Shown: piece by piece, positions 17,715 to 26,385 of the stretch | Position numbering within the stretch: the first letter of the stretch is position 1 | How the letters are laid out: every line of letters begins with the position of its first letter | Origin: Pseudomonadales bacterium | Lineage (GTDB): Bacteria > Pseudomonadota > Gammaproteobacteria > Pseudomonadales > Azotimanducaceae | Length of the DNA: 64,000 nucleotides | Direction of reading: 5' to 3' | NCBI GenBank assembly: GCA_023300545.1 | Contig: JALZVT010000120.1 | Span: forward strand, 1-64,000 | Program-made: the position numbers and the translations under genes | Notes under the pieces: model-generated | The model's database searches: none | What the model was told of the DNA's origin: nothing | What the model saw: the letters and a program-made list of their open reading frames with translations, nothing else

Positions 17715-18515
17715 CTACTTCCCCTTAAACTCAGGCTCACGCCGCTCCCCAAACGCCTTAAACCCTTCCCGCACATCTTCCGACTTCAACAATATCGACT
17801 GCGCGCTCCATTCGTATTCAGCAAACTGACTCGCAGTCATCTCGTTCGAGCGCAACATCATGCGCCGTACTAGCGTGTAGGCCATGGGCGGACCATTAGC
17901 AATCATGCGTGCGTAGCTTTGCGCCTCAACGAGCAGTTCATCATCTGCAAACACCTTATTCGCAAGCCCCGCTTGCAAACACTCTTCAGCGTTCAACAGC
18001 TCACCGCTGTACATCAACTCCATCGCTCGACCATAGCCAACAAGCTTAGGCAGCCAGTAGCTCACGCCATAGTCTGACGCGAGTCCACGCTTAATAAAAA
18101 TAGACCCCATACGCGCGCTCGCACCCAATAACCGAACGTCGCAACAGGTAGCAATACCAAAACCCGCGCCCACGGCCGCGCCGTTGATCGCCCCAACAAC
18201 CGGTACTTCGCAATTGGCAAACACCTCCATCGACTTGGCTGATGTGCCGCGTTGATCGAGTCGTTGCTTACGCGACACCTCACCCGACTGTGCATTCGAG
18301 CCCGGGCCACCACCGCCAACAGACGCACCTGCACAGAAACCGCGGCCGTTACCCGTCAGCAACAACACCCGAATCGCGTCATCCTCATTGGCCTGTTCAA
18401 CGGCATCAAACAACCCCTGGGTGATCCCGGCGCTCAAGGCGTTCATTGTGTCCGGTTCGTTTAACGTGACGGTGAAGACGCCGTCATCGAGATGGGTTAA
18501 TACTGAATCTTTCAC
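17715..18515 (-). CDS. Enoyl-CoA hydratase/isomerase (crotonase family)
   Basis: A 266-residue crotonase-fold enzyme acting on acyl-CoA thioesters. The oxyanion-hole segments are GRGFCAGAS (about 58-66) and INGAAVGAGFG (about 109-119). The metal-independent reaction could be hydration, isomerisation or ring cleavage; the catalytic-glutamate positions are not clear enough to say. An unusual Gly-rich stretch (SVGGGGPGSNAQ) follows the first oxyanion loop. The start is GTG with a strong AGGAGAGAGAG ribosome-binding site. The gene is alone on its strand and flanked on both sides by related palindromes. Confidence 0.88.
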   Translation of the reverse strand: MKDSVLTHLDDGVFTVTLNEPDTMNALSAGITQGLFDAVEQANEDDAIRVLLLTGNGRGFCAGASVGGGGPGSNAQSGEVSRKQRLDQRGTSAKSMEVFANCEVPVVGAINGAAVGAGFGIATCCDVRLLGASARMGSIFIKRGLASDYGVSYWLPKLVGYGRAMELMYSGELLNAEECLQAGLANKVFADDELLVEAQSYARMIANGPPMAYTLVRRMMLRSNEMTASQFAEYEWSAQSILLKSEDVREGFKAFGERREPEFKGK

Positions 18516-18559
18516 GTTTTCTCTCTCTCCTAAATATCAACTAATTTTTCTAGCAGGAA

Positions 18560-18589
18560 GGGTCAGAATAAATTCCGATCCTGACACCC
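18560..18589. repeat. Degenerate palindrome related to the one at 17656
   Basis: GGGTCAGAAT (18560-18569) faces CTGACACCC (18581-18589), an imperfect inverted repeat sharing the GGGTCAGAAT arm with the perfect palindrome at 17656-17679. The pair brackets the crotonase gene, so either the elements inserted on both sides or the gene moved together with them. Confidence 0.55.
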
Positions 18590-18689
18590 TAGTTCTAATT
18601 TACTGCAATCCGAGTCACTTTTTTCGTTGATCTGGCCCCCTTCGCGCTGGTGTATGATTAATGGTTCCGTGTTTAGCCGAGGCCTCGCT

Positions 18690-19802
18690 TTGTCCAATCA
18701 AGAACTTAAATACCCGTATAGCGATCATCCGGCAGCCGGCACCACTCGTGAAGTTGCTGACGGCGTTCGTTGGCTGACCATGCCCATGGGTGGCTCACTG
18801 ACTCACATCAACCTGTATCTGCTCGAAGACAGTGACGGCTGGTTTGTAGTCGATACCGGTCTACCCCTCAAGGAAGTCACTGATCTTTGGGACCAAATTT
18901 GCGCGGACGAACTCGGTGGCAAGCCTGTGAAAGGCGTTATCTGCACACACATGCACCCTGACCACATAGGCAACGCCAACTACCTCACCGACAAGTTTCG
19001 CTGCCCTTTGTACATGACCCAGGCCGAGTATTATCAGGCCTGTGCGTTCTCAAATCGTGCTGGCTCAAACCACCAAAGCTGGCAAGGCGAGCAGTTTTAC
19101 CTACGCGCCGGCATGCCGGGCGACTACCTCGAACAGCTGCGCAAAATGTGGGAAGCAAGCAGCAAGGGTGGCTTCTCGATGCCGAGCATGCCAAATGGCT
19201 ATCAGCGCCTGCAACATGGCGACACGCTCCGCATTGGGCCAAACATTTGGAAAATTGTTGTGGGTGCCGGCCACTCACCAGAGCATGCGTGCCTGCACTG
19301 CGAAGAACTGGGCATCATGTTGTCGGGCGATCAGATTCTGCCCATCATCACCTCAAACGTTAGCGTGCATCCCACAGAACCCGATGCCAATCCCATGAAG
19401 TTCTGGATGGAATCCCACGACAAGTTCATGAGCACACCCGACGACACCTTTATTTTGCCGGCTCATAACCTGCCGTTCTACGGCGTGCGGGAACGACTGC
19501 GAGAACTCATCAGCCACCACGAAGATCGCATGCTAGCCATTGAGGAGTTCTGCGCCAATCAGCCTGCCAATGCGCGCGAACTGTTGCCGGTTCTGTTTGC
19601 TCGCAAACTCGACCCGCGACAAATGATGATGGCGTTGGGCGAGGCCATTGCGCACACTCATCTGCTGGTGCAACGCAACCGGCTGCAGCGTACGCTGGAC
19701 AACAACGGCGTCTACCAGTTTGTCTCTATCGACCCTGACCTTGCTCGGCGCGCACATCCAGATTCACATGATCGTCCTGCTGACGGGCCGATCTTGGTTT
19801 AA
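18690..19802 (+). CDS. MBL-fold metallo-hydrolase
   Basis: A metallo-beta-lactamase-fold hydrolase of 370 residues. The zinc-binding motif HMHPDH lies at 87-92, with later ligands in GHSPEH and SGDQILP. MBL enzymes hydrolyse thioesters, lactones, phosphodiesters and other substrates; the long C-terminal helical domain resembles MBL proteins found in acyl-CoA catabolic clusters. I chose the TTG at 18690 (MSNQELKYPY) with GAGG seven bases upstream. Frames opening at 18627 or 18654 add residues without a ribosome-binding site. Confidence 0.82.
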   Translation: MSNQELKYPYSDHPAAGTTREVADGVRWLTMPMGGSLTHINLYLLEDSDGWFVVDTGLPLKEVTDLWDQICADELGGKPVKGVICTHMHPDHIGNANYLTDKFRCPLYMTQAEYYQACAFSNRAGSNHQSWQGEQFYLRAGMPGDYLEQLRKMWEASSKGGFSMPSMPNGYQRLQHGDTLRIGPNIWKIVVGAGHSPEHACLHCEELGIMLSGDQILPIITSNVSVHPTEPDANPMKFWMESHDKFMSTPDDTFILPAHNLPFYGVRERLRELISHHEDRMLAIEEFCANQPANARELLPVLFARKLDPRQMMMALGEAIAHTHLLVQRNRLQRTLDNNGVYQFVSIDPDLARRAHPDSHDRPADGPILV

Positions 19803-19879
19803 GACGTGGTTTAAGCGAGACTAACGCCCTGGAATCTAACGATCTGAAAACTAAGATAGCGCAGTGGAGCTATCGAATA

Positions 19880-20137
19880 ATGTGCTGGGGCAAAGAGCGC
19901 TTGCCACCGGGCGTACGCTCACTCGTCGGTCTGCTGCTGATGGTCGGTGGCGTATTCGGCTTTCTGCCGGTGTTGGGTTTTTGGATGTTTCCGTTAGGCG
20001 TTGCCTTCATTGCCCTGGACATTCCGTTTACCGCCCACCGAATCGATAAGTGGATAGAGACACTGAAAGAACGAGCCGAAGCTAGACCTGCCGAGGGCGC
20101 CTCAGAAACAAAACCGGACGATCGTCCGCATAGCTAA
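19880..20137 (+). CDS. Small membrane protein, PGPGW-like family
   Basis: An 85-residue protein with two adjacent hydrophobic segments (SLVGLLLMVGGVFGFLPVLG, then a second through GVAFIALDIPF), followed by a charged amphipathic tail. LPPGVR followed by the GFLPVLGFWMFPLG core is the pattern of a widespread family of small two-helix inner-membrane proteins of unknown function. GGAG lies 10 bases before ATG 19880. The frame is open for about 20 codons upstream and reads plausibly (KTKIAQWSYRI), so a non-ATG upstream start is possible. It follows the MBL gene on the same strand. Confidence 0.7.
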   Translation: MCWGKERLPPGVRSLVGLLLMVGGVFGFLPVLGFWMFPLGVAFIALDIPFTAHRIDKWIETLKERAEARPAEGASETKPDDRPHS

Positions 20138-20147
20138 ACGCCCTAAA

Positions 20148-20720
20148 TCAATGCAATTGCTCGAGAGAACGACTGTTGACTTGCCAAAGCAGAGCCGCCC
20201 TATAGATCGTATCCATATACGGATCTTTGATCGCGTAGTACGCCTCAGGATCATGTGCAAACCTAACAGCCAGCGTCTGCTTCACTCGCTGATACGCTGC
20301 ACGGACTACCAGATCGGCACGCAGATAGTCACGAAACAACAGTGAATACTGCTGATTCAGCCGTCCCAGCTGACGCACATGAATATGCACCTCCCTCTCG
20401 CCAGGTAACTCGCAAAAATACAGTTTATTCAGTTCGGGAGAGTCGTCAGCAAGGCCAACAAAGTTATCACGCAGCCCGGGGCGATGATCATATCCGAGAG
20501 CAGAAATGATCGAGATAAGGTCAGGGCAATCGAGATCTGCGACGCTTATCTGAATATCAATCACATCTTTTGCCGCCAACCCTTGCACCGCCGTAGACCC
20601 AATATGATCAACCGCTAAGGCAAGCCCACCGAGGCCCTCAACTAAGGCGAGCGCCAACGTGGCAAACTCTTCTGGCCAGCGAACTTGATAGCCCACCACT
20701 TCAATTTTTTTTGTGCGCAC
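20148..20720 (-). CDS. GrpB-family (UPF0157) nucleotidyltransferase-fold protein
   Basis: A 190-residue GrpB-domain protein beginning at GTG. The family signature DHIGSTAV (near 38-45), the nucleotidyltransferase-like GS motif, is followed by KDVIDIQISV with the Asp pair. Members often occur alone or fused to dephospho-CoA kinase; the biochemical role is unproven. It is convergent with the small membrane protein and lies just downstream of the MBL gene on the minus strand (16 bp), so the two may be co-transcribed. Confidence 0.85.
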   Translation of the reverse strand: MRTKKIEVVGYQVRWPEEFATLALALVEGLGGLALAVDHIGSTAVQGLAAKDVIDIQISVADLDCPDLISIISALGYDHRPGLRDNFVGLADDSPELNKLYFCELPGEREVHIHVRQLGRLNQQYSLLFRDYLRADLVVRAAYQRVKQTLAVRFAHDPEAYYAIKDPYMDTIYRAALLWQVNSRSLEQLH

Positions 20721-20736
20721 AGCCAGCCAGGCTCAA

Positions 20737-21615
20737 TCAGACTTCAACGTCGAGCCAATAACCACCACCATCAAAACGCTTAACTTTGCCTGCTGTAGGC
20801 GTTGCGAAATGAGTGCCGATAACCAGTACATCGCTATCAACGTACTTCTCAAGTAAGCCTTCCCGGGTGGCTCTGCCCTGGGCCTGATCGTAATCAGCAC
20901 TACTGCACCATTCTGTGCGGGTCATCTGTACCGGGTGATGAATACAATCGCCCGTAATTAACGCCTCCTCGCCATTCGACGTAATGTGCACGCTTACGTG
21001 TCCTGGCGTGTGGCCTGGCGTCGGTTCAAGCACCACGCCCGGGCAAATCTCATGGGTCTGGGAAACAAAATCAGCGAGTCCTGCCTCAACAACCGGACGC
21101 ACTGAGTCAGCCAGAATAGGGCCATAGGTGTCTTCGTCTTCATTGGCATCCCAATAGGCCCATTCTTCCTCAGCCATCAGGTACCGGGCGTTGGTGAACG
21201 TAGGCACCCACTTGCCGTCCACTAAGCGTGTGTTCCACCCCACATGATCGACGTGCAGATGGGTGCACATGACCGCATCAATCGTCTCAGGTGGGTAACC
21301 CGCGCCAATCAGGTCGTCGAGAAATGACGTTTGGAGGTTGTTCCAGCTTGGCATATTGCGTTCTTTATCATTGCCAATGCAGGTATCGACAACAATACGC
21401 ATGCTGCCCGTGTCGATCACCAAGGCATGCACGCTCATAATCAGTTTGCCGTCGCTCGTCGCAAAGTGGGGTTGCATCCAGTCTAGCGGTGCCACTTCCG
21501 CTGGGCTTGCGTCTGGCAAGATGAATTTGCTACCCCCAGTCATCTCCATCTCGACCACTCGTGTGACCTTGAAGTCACCAATTTGCCAGGTTTGAACCTT
21601 GGTCTGTTGCGTCAT
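20737..21615 (-). CDS. MBL-fold metallo-hydrolase (lactonase/AttM-like)
   Basis: A 292-residue metallo-beta-lactamase-fold enzyme. The zinc motif HLHVDH is at 119-124, followed by TPGHTPGH near 206 and TGDCIHHP near 225. The layout resembles MBL hydrolases related to N-acyl-homoserine lactonases and organophosphate hydrolases, but the substrate is not readable. The start is well supported by GGGGAAGG before the ATG. It is divergent from the acyl-CoA synthetase gene. Confidence 0.85.
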   Translation of the reverse strand: MTQQTKVQTWQIGDFKVTRVVEMEMTGGSKFILPDASPAEVAPLDWMQPHFATSDGKLIMSVHALVIDTGSMRIVVDTCIGNDKERNMPSWNNLQTSFLDDLIGAGYPPETIDAVMCTHLHVDHVGWNTRLVDGKWVPTFTNARYLMAEEEWAYWDANEDEDTYGPILADSVRPVVEAGLADFVSQTHEICPGVVLEPTPGHTPGHVSVHITSNGEEALITGDCIHHPVQMTRTEWCSSADYDQAQGRATREGLLEKYVDSDVLVIGTHFATPTAGKVKRFDGGGYWLDVEV

Positions 21616-21756
21616 TCTGCCTTCCCCTTGAGAGTGCCAATACGGTTATTTCAGGTTCTGATCCTACCGGACTCCCAGCTCATGAGAAGCCACTCCCCAT
21701 TGTGCTCCAGACTTGGCTAAACTCGGCCCCATAATAATACTTAGGCACTAGCCACA

Positions 21757-23562
21757 ATGGGAATTATCGATACGCTCGCCACCCTCAGCCAGATTCCAAT
21801 GCTGCTGAAAGTGAAAGGCGAACTGGCCATGCGCCCCATGGAAACTCTGGATTGTCCGGGCGCTCGTGTTGAAGATATAGCCACTCGCTTTCCAGATCAC
21901 ATAGCCATCAAATTTGAAGGGGCTACGATCACATGGCTTGCACTAAACGAGATGGCCAATCAGTACGCCCATGCATTTGCTGAGCAAGGCATCGCGCGCG
22001 GCGATACCGTGAGCCTGCTGATGGAAAATCGCATCGAGTTTATGGCCACTCTCATTGCCCTGAATAAACTCGGCGCGATCGGCGCACTGATCAATACCAA
22101 CCTCCGTGGGCGACCGCTCACCCATTGCGTGACCGTCGCCAACTCGAAAAAATGCGTGTTTGGTGGTGAGTTGACCGAAGCGTTGGAAGAAGCCAAAGAC
22201 CAATTGCCGTTAACAGAGGGCGCCGACTACCTCTTTGTTGGTGATACTGATGCCAGAACTGCACCCGCCTGGGCGCTCGATGTGGCGCAACTCACCGCCA
22301 GTCAAAGTAAAGAAAACCCTTCAACCACCGCCCTCAATACACTGGGCGACAATTCACTGTACGTCTACACCTCGGGCACCACCGGCTTACCCAAAGCGGC
22401 GGTATTCTCAAACCGACGCCATCTCACCGGCGCAAGCATGGCGGCCCGTGCGGGTTTTGTTTGTGACGAAAATGATGTGATCTATATCTGTCTGCCAATG
22501 TACCACGCGACCGGATTGACCCTAGGGGTCGGCGCGGCACTCATAAGTGGCGCCACCATGGTGATTCGCCGCAAGTTTTCTGCCAGCCAGTTTCTGCCTG
22601 ACATTCGCAGCCACAACGTCACCTGCATGGTTTACATCGGCGAACTGTGCCGCTATCTGTTGAACACTCCTGCCACGCCAGACGACGCCAATACGTCTCT
22701 GACAAAAGTGATGGGGAATGGTCTGCGTCCCGACATCTGGATGGATTTCAAAAACCGCTTTGGCCTAAAGCGCATTTGTGAGTTTTACGGCGCAAGTGAA
22801 GGCAACGTCAGTTTCGCCAACATCCTGAACAAAGATTTAACCGTTGGCATGACGTCACAGGAAGTCGCGCTGGTACAGTACAACGTCGACGACGATGAAA
22901 TTGTTCGCGATGCCAGTGGCTTTGCAATAAAAGCCAAAGACGGCGAGCCCGGACTGCTGATTGGACGCATCACTAAAGACACCGCATTCGAAGGCTACAC
23001 CGACCCCGCAGCGACAGAGAGCAAAGTGCTTCGCGATCTGCTCGCACCCGGTGACTCTTGGTTCAACTCAGGCGATCTGCTGAAGGTGGTTGATGTCGGT
23101 TATTCATTAGGCTACCCGCACTATCAGTTTGTCGATCGCGTCGGTGATACCTTTCGCTGGAAAGGTGAAAACGTATCAACAAACGAGGTTGGCGAGATTG
23201 TTAACGGCCATCCGATGGTGAAAATCTGCAACGTGTACGGCGTAGAAGTGCCTGGTGCTGATGGCCGTGCTGGCATGGCAGCCATTACGCTTGAAGCAGG
23301 TTGCACTTTTGATCCCAGCGAGTTCGCGGCCTTCGTGCAAGACCAGCTACCACCCTTTGCCCGCCCCGTGTTTGTCCGTGTACAGCCCGACCTGGAAGTC
23401 ACTGTTACCTTCAAACTGCTGAAAACCGAGTTACGCAAAACCGGTTACGATCTCAGCACTACCGACGATCCGATCTATGTCATGAAGCCGCGATCAAACG
23501 ACTATGAAATTCTCACCGCTGACTATCAGGCAGTGCTGGGTAGCGGAGACGCCGGTTACTAA
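21757..23562 (+). CDS. Long-chain / very-long-chain acyl-CoA synthetase (FATP-like)
   Basis: A 601-residue AMP-forming ligase of the ANL superfamily that activates a carboxylic acid to its CoA thioester. The P-loop-like motif YTSGTTGLPKA is at 204-214, YGASEGN near 346 gives the adenine-binding region, and FNSGDLL (about 436) supplies the ATP-ribose aspartate. The architecture (ARVEDIATRFPDHIAIKFEG opening, SLGYPHYQFVDRVGDTFRWKG split at the hinge) resembles VLACS/FATP enzymes used for fatty acids and bile or sterol acids. It ends in a 4-bp overlap with the stop of the convergent Hsp70-like gene. Confidence 0.9.
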   Translation: MGIIDTLATLSQIPMLLKVKGELAMRPMETLDCPGARVEDIATRFPDHIAIKFEGATITWLALNEMANQYAHAFAEQGIARGDTVSLLMENRIEFMATLIALNKLGAIGALINTNLRGRPLTHCVTVANSKKCVFGGELTEALEEAKDQLPLTEGADYLFVGDTDARTAPAWALDVAQLTASQSKENPSTTALNTLGDNSLYVYTSGTTGLPKAAVFSNRRHLTGASMAARAGFVCDENDVIYICLPMYHATGLTLGVGAALISGATMVIRRKFSASQFLPDIRSHNVTCMVYIGELCRYLLNTPATPDDANTSLTKVMGNGLRPDIWMDFKNRFGLKRICEFYGASEGNVSFANILNKDLTVGMTSQEVALVQYNVDDDEIVRDASGFAIKAKDGEPGLLIGRITKDTAFEGYTDPAATESKVLRDLLAPGDSWFNSGDLLKVVDVGYSLGYPHYQFVDRVGDTFRWKGENVSTNEVGEIVNGHPMVKICNVYGVEVPGADGRAGMAAITLEAGCTFDPSEFAAFVQDQLPPFARPVFVRVQPDLEVTVTFKLLKTELRKTGYDLSTTDDPIYVMKPRSNDYEILTADYQAVLGSGDAGY

Positions 23563-24854
23563 CGGAACAGTCGCTGGGACCAGAGCGTCAGCCCTTCGGT
23601 CACGCTCAAAAAGTGATCAGAATCAATAAAGCTCACGCCGGGATAGGTGGCCACTAAAAATTCGCGCACTACGCGGGATTTCGCCATGCCGCCTGTCAGA
23701 TAGACTCGTTCCGGCGCCAAACCCGCTGATGCAATCGCTTCATCAACTAGACTCTTGAGATGCTCAAGCAAACGTTCGAATGACACGAGCAACTGCTCCC
23801 CCGTAGTCGCCACCGAAAACCCTTGCTCAATATCAGAAAAATCGATGTGGGCAAGTTCCGCATCAGACAGCGCGATCTTTGCCAGTTCGACACCGCGCAA
23901 AACTCGATAGGTTGCGCGCTGCTCGCAGACCTCCAGTAACCGACGCGCTCGATCAACGGGAATCGCCTCGCGCGCAAAAAATTCAAGACGTTCACGCGTC
24001 GCTTTGCTGTAAAAGCGCTGTTGCGCGTTCACATCGTTGGTGGACACCGCGTCAACAAAATAACTGTTTGGCACCGGCAAACCAGACTTCAACAGGTCGC
24101 CATAACCAAACTCTCGCATGACCGCATAAAGCGCTAAGGCCTGATCGTAGTCATTACCGCCACGCCGCTCGCCGCTGTGACCAAGCACATCAGCCTGGCG
24201 ATCTAAACTTTCACGGCGCGTCGCTCCCACCCGGACGAACGAGCAATCGGTGGTGCCACCACCAATGTCGACGACGAGAATCTGCTGCTCAGAAGTCAGC
24301 CGCGCCTCATACTCCAGAGCAGCCGCCATTGGCTCGTATTGAAAGGCAACCTGCTTGAACCCAGCAAGTTGAGCCGACTCCTCGAGCATCATTAGTGACT
24401 GCTCGTTGGCATTCTTGCCACCCAGCCCTTGAAAATTCACGGGGCGACCAATCACCACCGCATCAACACTGGCATTCATTTGGGCGTCAGTACGGCGCTT
24501 CACGTTCGCCATCATTGCCGCTATCACCGTCACAAAGCGCTCGCGAATGTCTTCTGACAATCCTGCGACACCTAAAAAACTCTTGGGAGATTTAACAAAA
24601 TAACCCTGGGTAGGATCAGCCAGATATTCCGCGAGCGCCGCCTCACCAAAGCGCAGTTCGGTGAATTCTTCAGCATCGGTAAGTAACTGCCTATTGGCAG
24701 CGCGCGGCAGCTTCAACGCGACTTTGGGCGCATGCAATGTAGAGGGCACAAGCGGCTTGTCGCCCTCCAGCGTGACAATCTCTACCGCATTGGTTTTGTC
24801 AGCCCACACTCCGATCGCGCAGTGTGAGGTACCGTAATCAAAGCCTGCAAACAT
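23559..24854 (-). CDS. yegD: Hsp70-family chaperone, YegD-like
   Basis: A 431-residue actin-fold ATPase of the Hsp70 superfamily without the usual substrate-binding domain. The phosphate-1 loop is FAGFDYGTSHCAIGV at the N-terminus, phosphate-2 is VVDIGGGTTDCSFV (about 194-207) and the adenosine motif is VYLTGGMAKS near 385. Length and layout match E. coli YegD (about 450 residues), an uncharacterised Hsp70-like protein. GGAG precedes the ATG. The 3' end overlaps the stop codon of the acyl-CoA synthetase gene by 4 bp on the opposite strand. Confidence 0.88.
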   Translation of the reverse strand: MFAGFDYGTSHCAIGVWADKTNAVEIVTLEGDKPLVPSTLHAPKVALKLPRAANRQLLTDAEEFTELRFGEAALAEYLADPTQGYFVKSPKSFLGVAGLSEDIRERFVTVIAAMMANVKRRTDAQMNASVDAVVIGRPVNFQGLGGKNANEQSLMMLEESAQLAGFKQVAFQYEPMAAALEYEARLTSEQQILVVDIGGGTTDCSFVRVGATRRESLDRQADVLGHSGERRGGNDYDQALALYAVMREFGYGDLLKSGLPVPNSYFVDAVSTNDVNAQQRFYSKATRERLEFFAREAIPVDRARRLLEVCEQRATYRVLRGVELAKIALSDAELAHIDFSDIEQGFSVATTGEQLLVSFERLLEHLKSLVDEAIASAGLAPERVYLTGGMAKSRVVREFLVATYPGVSFIDSDHFLSVTEGLTLWSQRLFR

Positions 24855-24924
24855 GAGCGATCTCCAAAACGGCCGGGCATTTTACTCTGCGCAGCCGAAA
24901 TGAAAACCGTCAATCCGCTGCTGG

Positions 24925-25371
24925 CTAGTGGTACTGGATCAAATACCGGCTATTCGGTGCGATGTAGGCATAACCCCGACTATCCAAGCACTCGCTCCCG
25001 CCAATGAGAGCCGGCCGGCCGTGCCAATAACCGCGCTTAGACACTCGCTGACAGCTAGCGCCACGGTAACCAGAGTTGTAGCTTGAGCGGTAGCTACGCT
25101 GATAACCTCGATTACGGTTTGAATAGCTTCGGTTTGAATAGCCTCGGTTTGAAAACCTGCCTCCGGAGTATCCGCGACTGCGTCCTCGCCGGTCATAGGT
25201 AACGCTCTGCAAGCCATGGGCCGCCACCTGCACCTGAAACGGTACTTTGAGCTTGGCATAGACCACGTCTGCACTGGCACCTTGGGCCAACGCTCCACAC
25301 AACCCGACGAGTCCGAATAACCAGACTCGTAGGGATCTGTAGCCGGTAGGTTGAGCTGTTAGAAGTGTCAT
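24925..25371 (-). CDS. Secreted Arg/Gly/Tyr/Ser-rich repeat protein (unknown)
   Basis: A 148-residue exported protein that I do not recognise. The signal peptide covers about 1-34 (hydrophobic LRVWLFGLVGLCGALAQG, cleavage near ASA). A short beta-type stretch follows, then a low-complexity tract (about 61-104) of RGYSN / RSYSN-type units made by a 15-bp DNA repeat, then a Cys-containing end (ASCQRVSKRGYW, then SECLDSRGYAYIAP). The spaced cysteines could form a disulphide. Such Arg/Tyr/Gly tracts suggest adhesion, nucleic-acid or polyanion binding, or phase separation, but none of this is shown. GGAG precedes the ATG. Confidence 0.7.
   Translation of the reverse strand: MTLLTAQPTGYRSLRVWLFGLVGLCGALAQGASADVVYAKLKVPFQVQVAAHGLQSVTYDRRGRSRGYSGGRFSNRGYSNRSYSNRNRGYQRSYRSSYNSGYRGASCQRVSKRGYWHGRPALIGGSECLDSRGYAYIAPNSRYLIQYH
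25115..25153. repeat. 15-bp direct repeat inside the RGYSN-protein gene
   Basis: CGGTTTGAATAGCTT (25115-25129) is repeated as CGGTTTGAATAGCCT (25130-25144) and partly as CGGTTTGAA (25145-25153). The 15-bp period equals five codons and encodes the RGYSN-like protein units on the minus strand, so copy number can change without breaking the frame. Confidence 0.75.
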
Positions 25372-25471
25372 AAGCGTCTCCAGTCATCGTCAGATTCATC
25401 CCCACCATACGGCGCGGCACTGAACTCAAACTGAATGTTGCAGAACGCCCAATAGGGCGCCGTCGGAGTGA

Positions 25472-26341
25472 CTAACCCACTTCGTGCGCAAGCTGGGCGT
25501 ACTTGTCCAACAACGGCAGTAAGGTGTCTGCGTCTGCTGACGGCAAGCCCAGCAGCTGACGGTTGAACCCAAGTTCGTGCATCTGGGCTATCGCTGCAGC
25601 CTTTCCGGGTACGCCAAACGCCGAAAAGTCAGGCTCGCCTGAGCGCTCTCGAGCAGCCCAGCAACGGCGTACTTCAGCAATGCCTGCCGCGTAATCCAGA
25701 GCGCCACTTGCGGCGGCGCGTGACGGATCTTGATAGATCGGCATCCAGCCATCAGCGTATTCGGCCACTCGATCAAAGCTCCACTTCGACGACGCGCCCA
25801 ACAACACCGGGGGTCCACCTGCCTGGCGTGGTTTGGGGTAGCTGAACACCGGGTCAAAATTCACGTGCTCGCCATGAAACTTCGCCTCGTCATCGCGCCA
25901 AAGTGCTTTCATTGCCAGCGTGCGCTCCCGCAACAGCGCCCAACGAGTCGGATAAGCCGTGCCGTGGTTGGCCATTTCTTCAACGTTCCACCCCGCACCA
26001 ATGCCCAACAACGTCCGACCGTTGGACAAGACATCAAGGCTCGCCACTGTTTTAGCCAAAACAATAGGGTCGTGCTGATTGACCAGAGTAATACCCGTGC
26101 CCAGCTTAAGCTCGCTGGTGGTCATGGCCGCTGCCGTCAACGCGATGTAGGGGTCCAGAGTATGGAAGTACTGTTTTGGCAATTCGGCGCCTCCGGGCCA
26201 AGGCGTTCGCCGGTCAACCGGAATATGCGTGTGTTCACAGACGAATAAAGATTCGAAGCCGCGCTCTTCCAGAGCTTGCGCCAGAGCGCCCATTGGCATG
26301 CTGTAGGCGGTCGGGAAAATAAGAACACCAAACGCAGGCAT
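25472..26341 (-). CDS. LLM-class oxidoreductase (TIGR03619-like, F420 or FMN)
   Basis: A 289-residue bacterial-luciferase-like TIM-barrel oxidoreductase. The opening strand is followed by RGFESLFVCEHTHIPVDRRT and PGGAELPKQY, a pattern I associate with the TIGR03619 F420-dependent subgroup. LGTGITLVNQHDP and LGIGAGWNVEEMANHG are the conserved barrel motifs that bind the deazaflavin or flavin phosphate. F420 or FMN use is not settled by sequence alone. AAGGAG precedes the ATG. It is one of four LLM genes between 25 and 35 kb. Confidence 0.85.
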   Translation of the reverse strand: MPAFGVLIFPTAYSMPMGALAQALEERGFESLFVCEHTHIPVDRRTPWPGGAELPKQYFHTLDPYIALTAAAMTTSELKLGTGITLVNQHDPIVLAKTVASLDVLSNGRTLLGIGAGWNVEEMANHGTAYPTRWALLRERTLAMKALWRDDEAKFHGEHVNFDPVFSYPKPRQAGGPPVLLGASSKWSFDRVAEYADGWMPIYQDPSRAAASGALDYAAGIAEVRRCWAARERSGEPDFSAFGVPGKAAAIAQMHELGFNRQLLGLPSADADTLLPLLDKYAQLAHEVG

Positions 26342-26385
26342 CGGTCACTCCTTGGTGTCTGAACAGACGGTGGGACTGGGTAGCT

